Below, piece by piece: positions 1-6,886 of a stretch of 13,182 nt of DNA. The notes under the pieces are model-generated. The model was not told where the DNA came from. It made no database searches and saw only the letters and a program-made list of their open reading frames with translations. The translations under genes and the position numbers were made by a program. The DNA lies in assembly GCA_003224635.1 (NCBI GenBank), contig QHZK01000070.1:1-13182 (forward strand), in the 5' to 3' direction. The stretch's first letter is position 1, and the number at the start of each line of letters is the position of its first letter. The DNA comes from Acidobacteriota bacterium (GTDB lineage: Bacteria > Acidobacteriota > Terriglobia > UBA7540).

Positions 1-46
1 ATCTTCCTGACAATACGAAGCCACTCTTGTAGCAGGTAAGAATCAA

Positions 47-1582
47 GTGGGAGCGCACGACAACTCGAACGTCCAGGCGCCGCCGAGCCTCAAGGTTTGC
101 GTCGTCACCTTGGACGTGGGCACGTCCTCGGTCCGGACTCTGCTGTTTGACGAGCGGGGCCGGGAGGTCGATGGATTCGGCGCACACATTCCTTACGAAG
201 TTCACACGACGGCGGACGGCGGCGTGGAAGTTGACGCCGACGAGCTTGCCGGGCTGGTGGTCGAGGGACTTTCAGAGATCCACGCACAAATGAAGGTGGC
301 GAGGCTGCGCCCCTCCGCCGTAGCCTTCAGCGCTTTCTGGCACAACGTCCTCGGGGTCAGCGCGGACGGCCGCCCCACCACGCCGGTGCTGCACCCGTTT
401 GACACGCGCAGCGCAGGCGCGGCGCGGAAGCTCGCGCAAAGGATCGACCCGCGCCGGGTACACGCGCGCACGGGTTGCGTCTTGCACGCGAGCTACGTCC
501 CCGCCAAGCTGCTGTGGCTCTCGGAAAGCCGTCCCGAGGTCTTTCGAGCCACGCGGCGCTGGATGTCGTTTGGGGAATACTTCTTTCTGAAGCTCTTCGG
601 AAAGGCGGTGGCTTCCACGTCCATGGTCTCAGGTTCAGGGCTCTGGAACCAGCGCCAAAACGATTATGACGCCGAAGTCCTGGGGGCGCTGCCGGTCGAG
701 CCAGTTCAACTCTGTCCCGCAGATGAGATGGACCGGCCCGAGACAGAGTTACGCGCCGAGTACAAGTCCCGGTGGCCGGAATTTGCGGGCGCGCCCTGGT
801 ATCCGGCGCTCGGTGATGGGGCGTGTAACAACCTCGGCAGCGGCTGCCACGCTCCGGACCGCTTCGCGCTGATGGTGGGGACCAGCGGCGCCATGCGCGC
901 GGTGCTTGAGGCGCCTCGCCCGGAGATTCCGGAGGGCCTGTGGTGTTATCGCGTCGACCGGAGCCGCTACATTCTGGGCGGCGCGCTATCGAACGGCGGC
1001 CTGGTGTTCCAGTGGATGAAGCGCAATCTGAGGCTGCCGCCGGATGAAGAGCCGGATGAAGAGATCGAGCAGAAGCTCGCCTCGATGTCGCCCGGCGCGC
1101 ACGGCCTGACCGTCCTTCCCCTGTTTGCGGGCGAGCGTTCGACGAAGTGGCGGGCGGGCGCGCGCGCCGCGATCACCGGTCTCGCCGCGCACACCGGGCC
1201 TCTCGAGATCCTGCGGGCGGCTCTGGAATCGGTGGCGCTGCGGTTTCGCGACATCTATGACATCATGACCGGCAGCCTGGGCGCGCCGGGCGAGGTGGTG
1301 GCGTCCGGAGGCGCCCTCCTGCGCTCTCCCGCGTGGACGCAAATGATGGCCGACGCTCTGGGCCGGCCGGTAATCGCGTGTCTCGAAAACGAGGCTTCGG
1401 GCCGCGGCGCGGCGCTCCTGGCGCTCGAGCGCCTTCAAGTCATCCGGCACATGCGGGAGTTGCCAGCCCTGACGGGCAAGGTCTTCGAGCCGGTCGAGGC
1501 GCACCGTCGAGCCTACGAGGAGGAACTGGAACGGCAGCGTCGGCTCTACACCAAACTTTTTGAGGAGAACGGGAGCGACTGA
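47..1582 (+). CDS. FGGY-family carbohydrate kinase, gluconokinase-like
   Basis: Cytosolic sugar kinase that transfers the gamma-phosphate of ATP to a sugar or sugar acid. The N-terminal phosphate-binding segment LDVGTSSVR lies at residues 22-30. WHNVLGV near 99-104 and the PFDTRS stretch near 118-122 resemble gluconokinase-type FGGY proteins. ALGDGACNNLGSGC (254-267) supplies the expected catalytic Asp (D257). GTSGAMR (278-284) and GERSTKWRAGARAAITGL (from 362) are phosphate and hinge motifs, and GGALLRSPAW (421-430) is the C-terminal FGGY signature. At 511 aa it is full length for the family. The GTG start has only a weak ribosome site (AGG about 12 nt upstream), but the family N-terminus begins shortly after it, so little can be missing. 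It stands alone; its neighbours are regulatory genes facing the other way. The substrate cannot be read from sequence: gluconate, xylulose, ribulose or another sugar are all possible. Confidence 0.9.
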   Translation: MGAHDNSNVQAPPSLKVCVVTLDVGTSSVRTLLFDERGREVDGFGAHIPYEVHTTADGGVEVDADELAGLVVEGLSEIHAQMKVARLRPSAVAFSAFWHNVLGVSADGRPTTPVLHPFDTRSAGAARKLAQRIDPRRVHARTGCVLHASYVPAKLLWLSESRPEVFRATRRWMSFGEYFFLKLFGKAVASTSMVSGSGLWNQRQNDYDAEVLGALPVEPVQLCPADEMDRPETELRAEYKSRWPEFAGAPWYPALGDGACNNLGSGCHAPDRFALMVGTSGAMRAVLEAPRPEIPEGLWCYRVDRSRYILGGALSNGGLVFQWMKRNLRLPPDEEPDEEIEQKLASMSPGAHGLTVLPLFAGERSTKWRAGARAAITGLAAHTGPLEILRAALESVALRFRDIYDIMTGSLGAPGEVVASGGALLRSPAWTQMMADALGRPVIACLENEASGRGAALLALERLQVIRHMRELPALTGKVFEPVEAHRRAYEEELERQRRLYTKLFEENGSD

Positions 1583-1663
1583 AGTTCGTCACTCGAGACG
1601 GCTTCTGCGGTTATGGTAAGAGGCGCAGGGCCTTCAGGTTTGTGGTTTGTCGCCCGGGAAGAC

Positions 1664-1683
1664 CGCGGACGTGAGCGTCCGCG
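1664..1683. repeat. REP-like perfect palindrome with TGAG loop
   Basis: CGCGGACG, loop TGAG, CGTCCGCG: a perfect 8-bp stem with a 4-nt loop. Near-complementary GGGA (left) and TCCC/CCCC (right) lie just outside the stem. It sits about 80 bp after the sugar kinase stop codon with no T-run, so it fits a repetitive extragenic palindrome or a stabilising 3' hairpin better than a classical intrinsic terminator. Confidence 0.55.
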
Positions 1684-1970
1684 CTCCCCTTGCTCCCGGA
1701 TAATTCCCAAGAAAATAATTTGTCTCGTTTTTCCCATCCGTCTCCATAGCTTTGTCTCTGTGTGATAGAGTCAATTCGACTCCGTTGCGCCAGGTGGATC
1801 GAAAGAATGAGAGTAGAATTGGTCGAGCGAAGGGGGAGGCAGGCGTGTCGAATTACAGAGAAATCGGGGCGCGAAGAAATCGGCATTGCGGTTCCCAAGC
1901 GCCCGCAGCCGCCGATGTGTGAAGAAAGGCTTCAAAAAAGGGAATTTTCCAGGGGAACTAAGTTGCTATG

Positions 1971-2001
1971 TGTTTTAGAATCAATTACTTGACCTAAAAC
2001 A
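1971..2001. repeat. 8-bp inverted repeat TGTTTTAG / CTAAAACA
   Basis: Perfect arms at 1971-1978 and 1994-2001 are separated by 15 bp of AT-rich sequence, in the gap between convergent genes. The AT-rich arms would make a weak RNA hairpin, so a protein-binding site or the remnant of a mobile end is as likely as a terminator. No second copy is seen in this window. Confidence 0.4.
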
Positions 2002-2108
2002 GGCCGAAAAACAAAGCCAATTTCGGGTCACGCCGCCGATGGTCGAGAGAGTGAAGAACAAAGAGGGGCGCTGCAGAAACGAAGGCAGGATTATGAACAC
2101 AGACGGCT

Positions 2109-3449
2109 TCAGGCCTCCTGGTCGACCATGCGGGGAATCGCTTCGCGCTGCGTTTCTCGCAGGAGGCTGGGGGACTTCGCGTCCGAGCTTCCAAGCGGGA
2201 GGCGCGTCTCCGCCACGAATTCCTGATAGTTACGGACGATTTCAGACGCGAGCGCGCGCCAGCGGGCTCGTTGGTTGGTCAGGTCATGCTGCCCGACCGG
2301 GAGCCAGTCACGAACTCTGTTCCACTTCGCATCAGGCGCCAAGCGGCCGCACGAAGTCGAGAGCGAAGGCAGAGAAAAGAGCAGCTCGCTGCCTGCGGCG
2401 TAGATCCAGAGCTGGGGGGACGCTTGCCGCAGGAGACGCGCCCAGCGAGGCCAATGACGCGAGCCAGGCCACCCGCACTTGCGCACGACGACGCGCCATC
2501 CGCGCCAGCGATCGCGAAGCGGTTCGCGCTCGAACCATCGCTCGATCAGCTCGAAGTTGCCCAGCCGGTGATCGGCGCCCGTGAGGCGCGCGAGCTCCCA
2601 CCGCCAGAGCAGCCAGGCGTAGACCACCGCCGTGTCCCAATGGCTTCGCGTGGCGGTCGGGGGGTCTTCATCGGGCGAGAGCTTCCACCGCGTGCAGGCT
2701 TCGATGTGGCTGGCGAAGTCGAAAAGCGGGAACGGGTATTCGTCGACGGACCGGGCATTCCGGGCGAGCACCGAGAGGCGTTTGCTCCTCTCGCGGCAGG
2801 TGGGGGCGTAAGCGCCCGAAAACATCAGGAACGAGGCCGCCATGTCAAGATACAGCTTGATGGTCTGATAGTGAGCTTCAGTCGAGGGCGAAGCCCACTC
2901 GACCAATTGGTCCGCCACCGCAAGCTGCTTGACCATTCGTTTGGAGAGCAGATGCCAAGCGTCTTCCAGAGGGATGTCGCGGGGAGAAAAATCGGGGATC
3001 AAAGAGAGGATTGCTTCATCGCCCCAGATCACTTGCCCGCAGCTTCGAAGCTCGAAGGAGTCCATCGCGGGACGCAGGTTCCAAAGATGCGCAGGATGGA
3101 GGGCGTTCAGGCGGACCGGGCACGTCACGTTCTGGGCTTCGAGTAGGCCCTCGATCTCCTCCTCAAGATTTTTGAGAACCGCTCGGCCCGGCAGAGGGGA
3201 ATTCCGCTGGAAGACCAAGAGAAATTCTGCGTCTCCCAGCGCGCTCCACCGGTCCTGCCCCTTGCCGACAAATGTGCCCTCATCCCGAGCCAAGCTGCCA
3301 GCCAACACCACGGCTTCGAGGATCTGACCAAAACGTTTCTCGCACTCCGTGGATGCCTCTTTGCAAATGACGGCTTTGAGCTGGGGAGGCGCGGGGTCTT
3401 TCGGCTGCCTCGACTCGGTTTCTACCGCACACCAGTTCCCGCTGAACAC
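2109..3449 (-). CDS. Nucleotidyltransferase-fold protein of unknown function
   Basis: A 446-aa soluble protein with no signal peptide or clear membrane segment. The N-terminal part has the minimal nucleotidyltransferase pattern: a strand ending in LAGSLARDEGTF (residues 49-60, GS motif G51-S52), then GDAEFLLVF (72-80), giving a D-x-E metal pair at D73/E75. A later CGQVIWGDEAIL stretch fits the third strand region of such domains. The remaining ~250 residues are helical and Trp/Arg-rich, without a motif I recognise. The start is a GTG with GAGG five bases upstream. It lies 114 bp downstream of the receiver gene at 3564-3959 on the same strand and may be co-transcribed with it. The superfamily transfers nucleotides to proteins, antibiotics or RNA; which applies here cannot be told, and catalytic activity is unproven. 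Confidence 0.65.
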   Translation of the reverse strand: MFSGNWCAVETESRQPKDPAPPQLKAVICKEASTECEKRFGQILEAVVLAGSLARDEGTFVGKGQDRWSALGDAEFLLVFQRNSPLPGRAVLKNLEEEIEGLLEAQNVTCPVRLNALHPAHLWNLRPAMDSFELRSCGQVIWGDEAILSLIPDFSPRDIPLEDAWHLLSKRMVKQLAVADQLVEWASPSTEAHYQTIKLYLDMAASFLMFSGAYAPTCRERSKRLSVLARNARSVDEYPFPLFDFASHIEACTRWKLSPDEDPPTATRSHWDTAVVYAWLLWRWELARLTGADHRLGNFELIERWFEREPLRDRWRGWRVVVRKCGWPGSRHWPRWARLLRQASPQLWIYAAGSELLFSLPSLSTSCGRLAPDAKWNRVRDWLPVGQHDLTNQRARWRALASEIVRNYQEFVAETRLPLGSSDAKSPSLLRETQREAIPRMVDQEA

Positions 3450-3518
3450 GATCGCCTCGCCTTTCAGCCTGTCTTAACCTGAACTTCTGTTCACGGTCTG
3501 TTCGCGCTGTAACAGGAT

Positions 3519-3574
3519 CTTGCGGGCGCGGGGGATTGGACTGTCCTCGTCCAAGGCCCGGAGCTACCCGCAAG
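3519..3574 (-). terminator. Composite three-tier stem-loop over the stop codon of the receiver gene
   Basis: The outer arms CTTGCGGG (3519-3526) and CCCGCAAG (3567-3574) are perfectly complementary over 8 bp. A middle CGGG/CCCG pairing (3529-3532 with 3557-3560) and an inner perfect 6-bp stem TTGGAC/GTCCAA (3536-3541 with 3549-3554, 7-nt loop) are nested inside. The structure includes the TAG stop of the receiver gene (3564-3566). No T-run follows on the minus strand, so it may be a Rho-type or processing structure separating expression of the receiver from the gene at 2109-3449. Confidence 0.4.
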
Positions 3575-3959
3575 TCTCGGGGTAACCAAGAGGCTTACGG
3601 CGCTGAAACCCCTGACGAATTGCGGACATTAGATGCGATATCTCCGCGCTCTTCAGGAAGAAGCCGTCCGCACCGCACCTTGCGGCGGCCTGCCGGCAAG
3701 CCTCATCGCCGAGGTTCGAGACCATAATCACCCTCGCCCTGCCACCACCCTCCTTGAGTCGGCGGGTTGCTTCCAACCCGTCGACGCCAGGCATATCAAG
3801 GTCCATGAGGACCACATCGGGTTTGAGCCGCTCGGACAAGCTGACAGCCTGTTCGCCGTCCGTCGCTTCACCCACCACGTCTACGTCCGTATCTCTTGCC
3901 AGCAGCCTGCGGATGAAACTGCGATATACGTGGTCATCATCTGCGATCAAGACTTTCAC
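3564..3959 (-). CDS. Stand-alone CheY-like receiver protein
   Basis: A 131-aa single-domain response regulator. Acidic pocket D7/D8, phospho-acceptor D53 in LMDLDMPG, switch residue S81 (VSN, where Thr or Ser is expected) and K103 (FFLKSAE) are all in place, so it should be phosphorylatable. There is no output domain: the C-terminus ends about 15 residues after the last receiver helix. The start is GTG, backed by a GGAGG at 3967-3971. It is closest to the receiver half of NarL/FixJ proteins. Such lone receivers act by binding partner proteins, as phosphate sinks, or as shuttles between a kinase and another regulator. Neighbouring kinases at 4897-5832 and 8661-10337 are candidate donors, but nothing in the sequence proves the pairing. 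Confidence 0.9.
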   Translation of the reverse strand: MKVLIADDDHVYRSFIRRLLARDTDVDVVGEATDGEQAVSLSERLKPDVVLMDLDMPGVDGLEATRRLKEGGGRARVIMVSNLGDEACRQAAARCGADGFFLKSAEISHLMSAIRQGFQRRKPLGYPETCG

Positions 3960-4262
3960 TGCTATACCTCCGGCTTGACTTGCTTTGACTTAGCTGCCGA
4001 AAGTGCAACTTCCCTCGCCCCCAATGCGCTCTCCCAAGCGCCGCCAGCGGCTAAGATTAAGATACACACGAGCTTACTGAAAGCCCAAGACTTTGACAAT
4101 CCGGTAAGTATGGTAAACAATAGTAAAGGGAATTGCCTAAGGGTACTGTGAGGTAATCACTTGACGCCGGCGCTCTTCCACTTCACCCGGGCTTTGCGCC
4201 CTCCCGGTTCGGTCTACAAGGGGCGTCCGTGTGCGCCCAAGTGGTTGAAACACAGGTACTTC
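3960..4262. other. Intergenic region between two minus-strand regulator genes
   Basis: This 303-bp stretch holds the leader of the receiver gene (3564-3959) and the tail of the stressosome operon. A GC hairpin (GGGCG 4221-4225 with CGCCC 4234-4238, 8-nt loop) lies about 25 bases past the operon's last stop codon. It has no T-run, so it is a weak terminator candidate. Around 4090-4150 the sequence is AT-richer and could contain a minus-strand promoter, but no -35/-10 pair stands out. I see no gene. Confidence 0.5.
3967..3971 (-). promoter_or_regulatory. Ribosome binding site GGAGG fixing the GTG start of the receiver gene
   Basis: On the minus strand, GGAGG is followed by seven bases and then GTG at 3959-3957. 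No ATG lies near the receiver N-terminus, so this Shine-Dalgarno site decides the start. Confidence 0.75.
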
Positions 4263-4895
4263 TCAGGGCTGGACTATGCCCCTTCGAACCGCGTAACGGA
4301 CGAGGCCGGCGGTCTCATGGATGCTCAGCTTCTCCATGATCCGCGTGCGGTGAGTCTCGGCGGTCTTGACGCTGATGTTCAGCAATCCGGCGACCTCTTT
4401 GGTGCTCTTCCCTTCGGCGATCAACTGTAGAACCTGGCGTTCCCTGGGGCTCAGAGGCTCGGGGCGGATATCAACCTTATCCTGGTAAGCCTGCACGACG
4501 GTTCGGGAGACCTCGGGGCTCAGGTACGTTCGGCCCCGGGAGGCCTCCCGTATGGCCTGAACCAAATCCTCCGCCGCGTGAGTCTTCATGACAAACCCCT
4601 TGGCGCCGGCGTGCAGGGCCTCGAGGATGTAATGGTTCTCGGCGTGCATCGTCAGGATGATGGGTTTCGTTTTGACTGAAACCCTTTGAATCTCGCGTGC
4701 GGCGTCGAGCCCGTTCAGAAGCGGCATGGCGAGGTCCAGCACCGCCACGTCGGGATGAAACTTCTCAGACATTTGTACGGCCTGCTGGCCATTTGAGGCC
4801 TCGGCGACCACGTCGAAGCCTTCCCGTTCCAGGAGAACCTTCAAACCTTCGCGAACGATTTGATGGTCGTCGGCAAGAAGCACTTGGATCGACAT
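4263..4895 (-). CDS. NarL/FixJ-type response regulator (receiver + LuxR HTH), operon output
   Basis: A 210-aa DNA-binding response regulator. The receiver (about 1-120) has D9/D10, phospho-acceptor D54 (AVLDLAMP), T82 and K104. The LuxR-type helix-turn-helix (about 148-205) contains LSPRERQVLQLIAEGKS, and its recognition helix lies in the NISVKTAETHRTRIMEKL segment. Its ATG starts one base after the stop codon of the histidine kinase gene, and a GGAG lies within the kinase 3' end, so translation of the two is coupled and they almost certainly form a pair. As the last gene of a stressosome operon with no sigma factor, it is the likely transcriptional output of the system. Its targets are unknown; the divergent promoter region at 8267-8660 is an obvious one to test. 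Confidence 0.93.
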   Translation of the reverse strand: MSIQVLLADDHQIVREGLKVLLEREGFDVVAEASNGQQAVQMSEKFHPDVAVLDLAMPLLNGLDAAREIQRVSVKTKPIILTMHAENHYILEALHAGAKGFVMKTHAAEDLVQAIREASRGRTYLSPEVSRTVVQAYQDKVDIRPEPLSPRERQVLQLIAEGKSTKEVAGLLNISVKTAETHRTRIMEKLSIHETAGLVRYAVRRGIVQP

Positions 4896-4896
4896 T

Positions 4897-5832
4897 TTAT
4901 CTCTCCAGTGGGACCTTAATCTCCAAGTCGGTGCCCGAGCCTGGGCCCGTTCTTATCTCGAAGGTCCCGCCCAAGGCGTTGAGCCGTTCTCGCATCCCGA
5001 TAAGGCCGAGCCCTTGCTCGTCAGACCGAGAGGGTAAACCGGAGGAATCAAATCCCACCCCGTTGTCGCGTACGGAACAGATGACCTGCCCATCGGTGCG
5101 CTCGATCCGTATTTTCACCTCGGTGGCCTTGGCGTGTTTTGTCACGTTGTGGAGGCCTTCCTGGACGATCCTGTAGAGCGCGGTTTCAACGGGAGCCGGC
5201 AGGCGCTCGCCCTTGAACGCCTCGACCGTAATGTGCTGCTTGGTCCGTTTTGAGACCCCTTCGGCCAGGAATTCGAGTGCGGGCACAATCCCCAGGTCAT
5301 CCAGGATCGTGGGCCGGAGCTCGTGCGAGAGGTGCCGCAACTGCTCTTCGATCTGGTCTAGCAGTTTTCTCACACCCTGAAGACGCTCTCGCGCGGAGGG
5401 CGGAAGGCCCCGAGCCAAGTCCTCGAGCGAGATGTGGACCGCAGCCAGGAGTTGGCCGGCTTCATCGTGGAGCGCATGCGCAATGCGTTTGTTTTCTTCC
5501 TCGAGGATCTCATTCAACCGACTTAGCGCAAGGTTGGCCTCCATGAATGCGCGGTGGGTCATCTCAAAGGGAGACAGGCTCTCAGCCAGAAACTCTCCAG
5601 CCTTCGCTACCAGTTGAATGTTCTCTTCGCGCGTCGCCGACCGCCTCAAGAGCGCCGCCAGTACCCGATGGTGGATGGCCACCATATCCAGGATGGCAAG
5701 CTTCTCGGAGAGAGCGCGACGGCCGACCTCGTAGGCCTGCTCGAGCGCGGCCTCGCCCCCGCGCGCTACGTAGTCCCCCAGTGCTCCAGCGTACTCCATG
5801 TCCAGCTCATCGAGGATGGATTTCGTTGCCAT
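4897..5832 (-). CDS. HisKA_3 histidine kinase with RsbU-like N-terminal (RsbT-binding) domain
   Basis: A 311-aa cytosolic kinase without membrane segments. Residues ~12-100 resemble the N-terminal domain of the phosphatase RsbU, the part that binds RsbT: YAGALGDYVARGGEAALEQA, then a VAIHHRVL segment (RsbU has IHRKVL), then an EFLAES...FEM helix. After a short coiled linker comes the HisKA_3 dimerisation/phosphotransfer domain with IAHALHDEAGQLL (acceptor H122) and LSHELRPTILDDLG (168-181). The HATPase_c domain has the N box at N229 (LHNVTKHA), DNGVGF (256-261) and GLGLIGMRER (274-283). No PP2C domain is present, so a kinase takes the place of RsbU's phosphatase output. The ATG at 5832 overlaps the end of the phosphatase gene by 26 bp and has a poor ribosome site. 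M12 (5799), just after that gene's stop, is an alternative start. The signal is inferred to be free RsbT. Confidence 0.9.
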   Translation of the reverse strand: MATKSILDELDMEYAGALGDYVARGGEAALEQAYEVGRRALSEKLAILDMVAIHHRVLAALLRRSATREENIQLVAKAGEFLAESLSPFEMTHRAFMEANLALSRLNEILEEENKRIAHALHDEAGQLLAAVHISLEDLARGLPPSARERLQGVRKLLDQIEEQLRHLSHELRPTILDDLGIVPALEFLAEGVSKRTKQHITVEAFKGERLPAPVETALYRIVQEGLHNVTKHAKATEVKIRIERTDGQVICSVRDNGVGFDSSGLPSRSDEQGLGLIGMRERLNALGGTFEIRTGPGSGTDLEIKVPLER

Positions 5833-6436
5833 TGTTCACAAAACGCGCGACCACAACCAGTGCGTCGTCCGTTCCCCGCTTATACCGCGCCAGGATCCGG
5901 TCGGCAATGCTTTGGGGAGGCTCGTCCAAATCCGCATAGTCGCCAAATCCGCTGCGAACACCGTCCGTAGCCAGGATCAGCACGTCGCCCCGCGCCACAG
6001 GCAGAACCGGGGCGTAGAGGGTCGGCAGCTCGGCGCCCACGACGCCGGGGCGTAGCAGCAGGCTCTCTCCCCTCGGAAGCATAGCCTGTCGGTGCAGCAG
6101 AACGCCTGCCACGTTGCCCACGCTGATCCAGCTCATTGTACTATGGCGGGCGTTGAATGAGGCCAAGCTCATCACCGCGCCCCGCGTCGAGCGCAGTCTC
6201 GCGTGACATCGATAGACCAGCGAGGTCAGGGACTCCTCGGGATGGCCCTCCAGGACCTCGATCGCAGCGCGCGCCGCTGCGGCCGCGTGCTGCCCGTGTC
6301 CTAGCCCGTCCACGGCCCCCATCAGCCACCCGTCGTCGAAGTTCTTGACCACGCACAAGTCCCCGCATAGGGTCTGACCCGGGAGTGTGAATTCGGCGGC
6401 GCCCCATTCAATCGCGGCCCGTTCTATCTTTTCCAT
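5807..6436 (-). CDS. rsbX: RsbX-like PP2C/SpoIIE-type serine/threonine phosphatase
   Basis: A 209-aa single-domain PP2C phosphatase. Metal-binding landmarks are present: GD at 25-26 (LCGDLCVV), AVDGLGHG (41-48, D43), ATDGV (156-160, D158) and GTDDALVVV (188-196, D190/D191). In RsbX these hold two Mn or Mg ions that hydrolyse Ser-P and Thr-P. The small size and the lack of a regulatory domain fit RsbX, which resets the stressosome by dephosphorylating RsbS and RsbR, rather than RsbU. Its ATG lies inside the last codons of rsbT (13-bp overlap), and its own end overlaps the kinase start. The name RsbX is by context and size; a different anti-anti-sigma-type substrate is possible but no such protein is encoded nearby. 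Confidence 0.85.
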   Translation of the reverse strand: MEKIERAAIEWGAAEFTLPGQTLCGDLCVVKNFDDGWLMGAVDGLGHGQHAAAAARAAIEVLEGHPEESLTSLVYRCHARLRSTRGAVMSLASFNARHSTMSWISVGNVAGVLLHRQAMLPRGESLLLRPGVVGAELPTLYAPVLPVARGDVLILATDGVRSGFGDYADLDEPPQSIADRILARYKRGTDDALVVVARFVNNGNEIHPR

Positions 6437-6876
6437 TTCTTCACCGTCACGGTCGTTCCTTGACCAACCTGGGAGTCGATCTCAAAATCGTCTACCAGGC
6501 GCTTGACACCGGGGAGACCGAGGCCCAAACTTTTCGAGGTCGAAAAGCCCGCCTGAAGGGCCCGGGGAATATCCGGAATACCGGGCCCCTGGTCACGGGC
6601 GGTTACGATGACCCCTTGCCTTTCCCCATGGTTGGTAAGTTTCACCATGATTTCCCCACGCCCGGCGTACAGAACGATGTTTCGCGCCAGCTCGGAAATC
6701 GTCGTGGCAATGAGGGTGATCTCAGTCGAGGAGAAGCCCAGCCTCCCGGCCAACTCGCGCCCCTTCTGGCGGGCCTGGACGATGTCGCGATCGCCCAGAA
6801 TGGCGACAGATATCTCCTCCGGTTTGGGCTCCTGGCTGGTGGCGGGCGCGGGAGTGGCGCGAAAGGTCGAGTCCAT
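6424..6876 (-). CDS. rsbT: RsbT switch serine kinase (GHKL fold)
   Basis: A 150-aa GHKL-fold protein kinase of the RsbT/RsbW class. The N box TISELARNIVLYAG (59-72; E62 catalytic-type Glu, N66 Mg ligand) and the G1 box DQGPGIPDI (95-103) are intact. The segment GFSTSKSLGLGLPGVKRL (110-127) and the C-terminal GQGTTVTVKKW tail are very close to RsbT and unlike RsbW. RsbT phosphorylates RsbS and RsbR in the stressosome and, when released, binds the RsbU N-terminal domain. The first ~20 residues (Pro/Ala/Glu-rich) are an extension relative to the ~133-aa Bacillus protein. The ATG is 10 bases after the rsbS stop with a weak ribosome site, suggesting coupled translation. Confidence 0.93.
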   Translation of the reverse strand: MDSTFRATPAPATSQEPKPEEISVAILGDRDIVQARQKGRELAGRLGFSSTEITLIATTISELARNIVLYAGRGEIMVKLTNHGERQGVIVTARDQGPGIPDIPRALQAGFSTSKSLGLGLPGVKRLVDDFEIDSQVGQGTTVTVKKWKR

Positions 6877-6886
6877 GGCTTACCAT

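Larger units (their letters stand above)
1583..2108. other. Convergent intergenic region, no convincing gene
   Basis: This stretch lies between the 3' ends of the sugar kinase (+) and the nucleotidyltransferase-fold gene (-). It is visibly less GC-rich than the flanking genes from about 1690 to 2010. It contains the palindrome at 1664-1683, the inverted repeat at 1971-2001, and a shorter one of 6 bp (CCGAAA at 2004-2009 with TTTCGG at 2021-2026). Read on the minus strand, the last of these is followed by T-rich sequence and could help terminate the minus-strand gene. Short open frames here have no ribosome site or recognisable protein motif. Confidence 0.6.

Noticed and set aside
1762..1992. 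76-aa plus-strand ORF in the convergent gap
   Set aside because: No Shine-Dalgarno site, charged non-domain sequence, and base composition unlike the neighbouring genes.
2039..3146. Long plus-strand open frames opposite the nucleotidyltransferase-fold gene
   Set aside because: Arg/Ala/Pro-rich shadow frames on the antisense strand of a better-supported gene; no domain, no good ribosome site.
3705..3720. GGTTCGAGACC, resembling a tRNA T-arm
   Set aside because: It lies within the receiver coding sequence and no cloverleaf can be built around it.
5807..6436. Naming the PP2C phosphatase RsbU
   Set aside because: It lacks the RsbU N-terminal RsbT-binding domain, which is found instead on the kinase, and its ~200-aa length fits RsbX.
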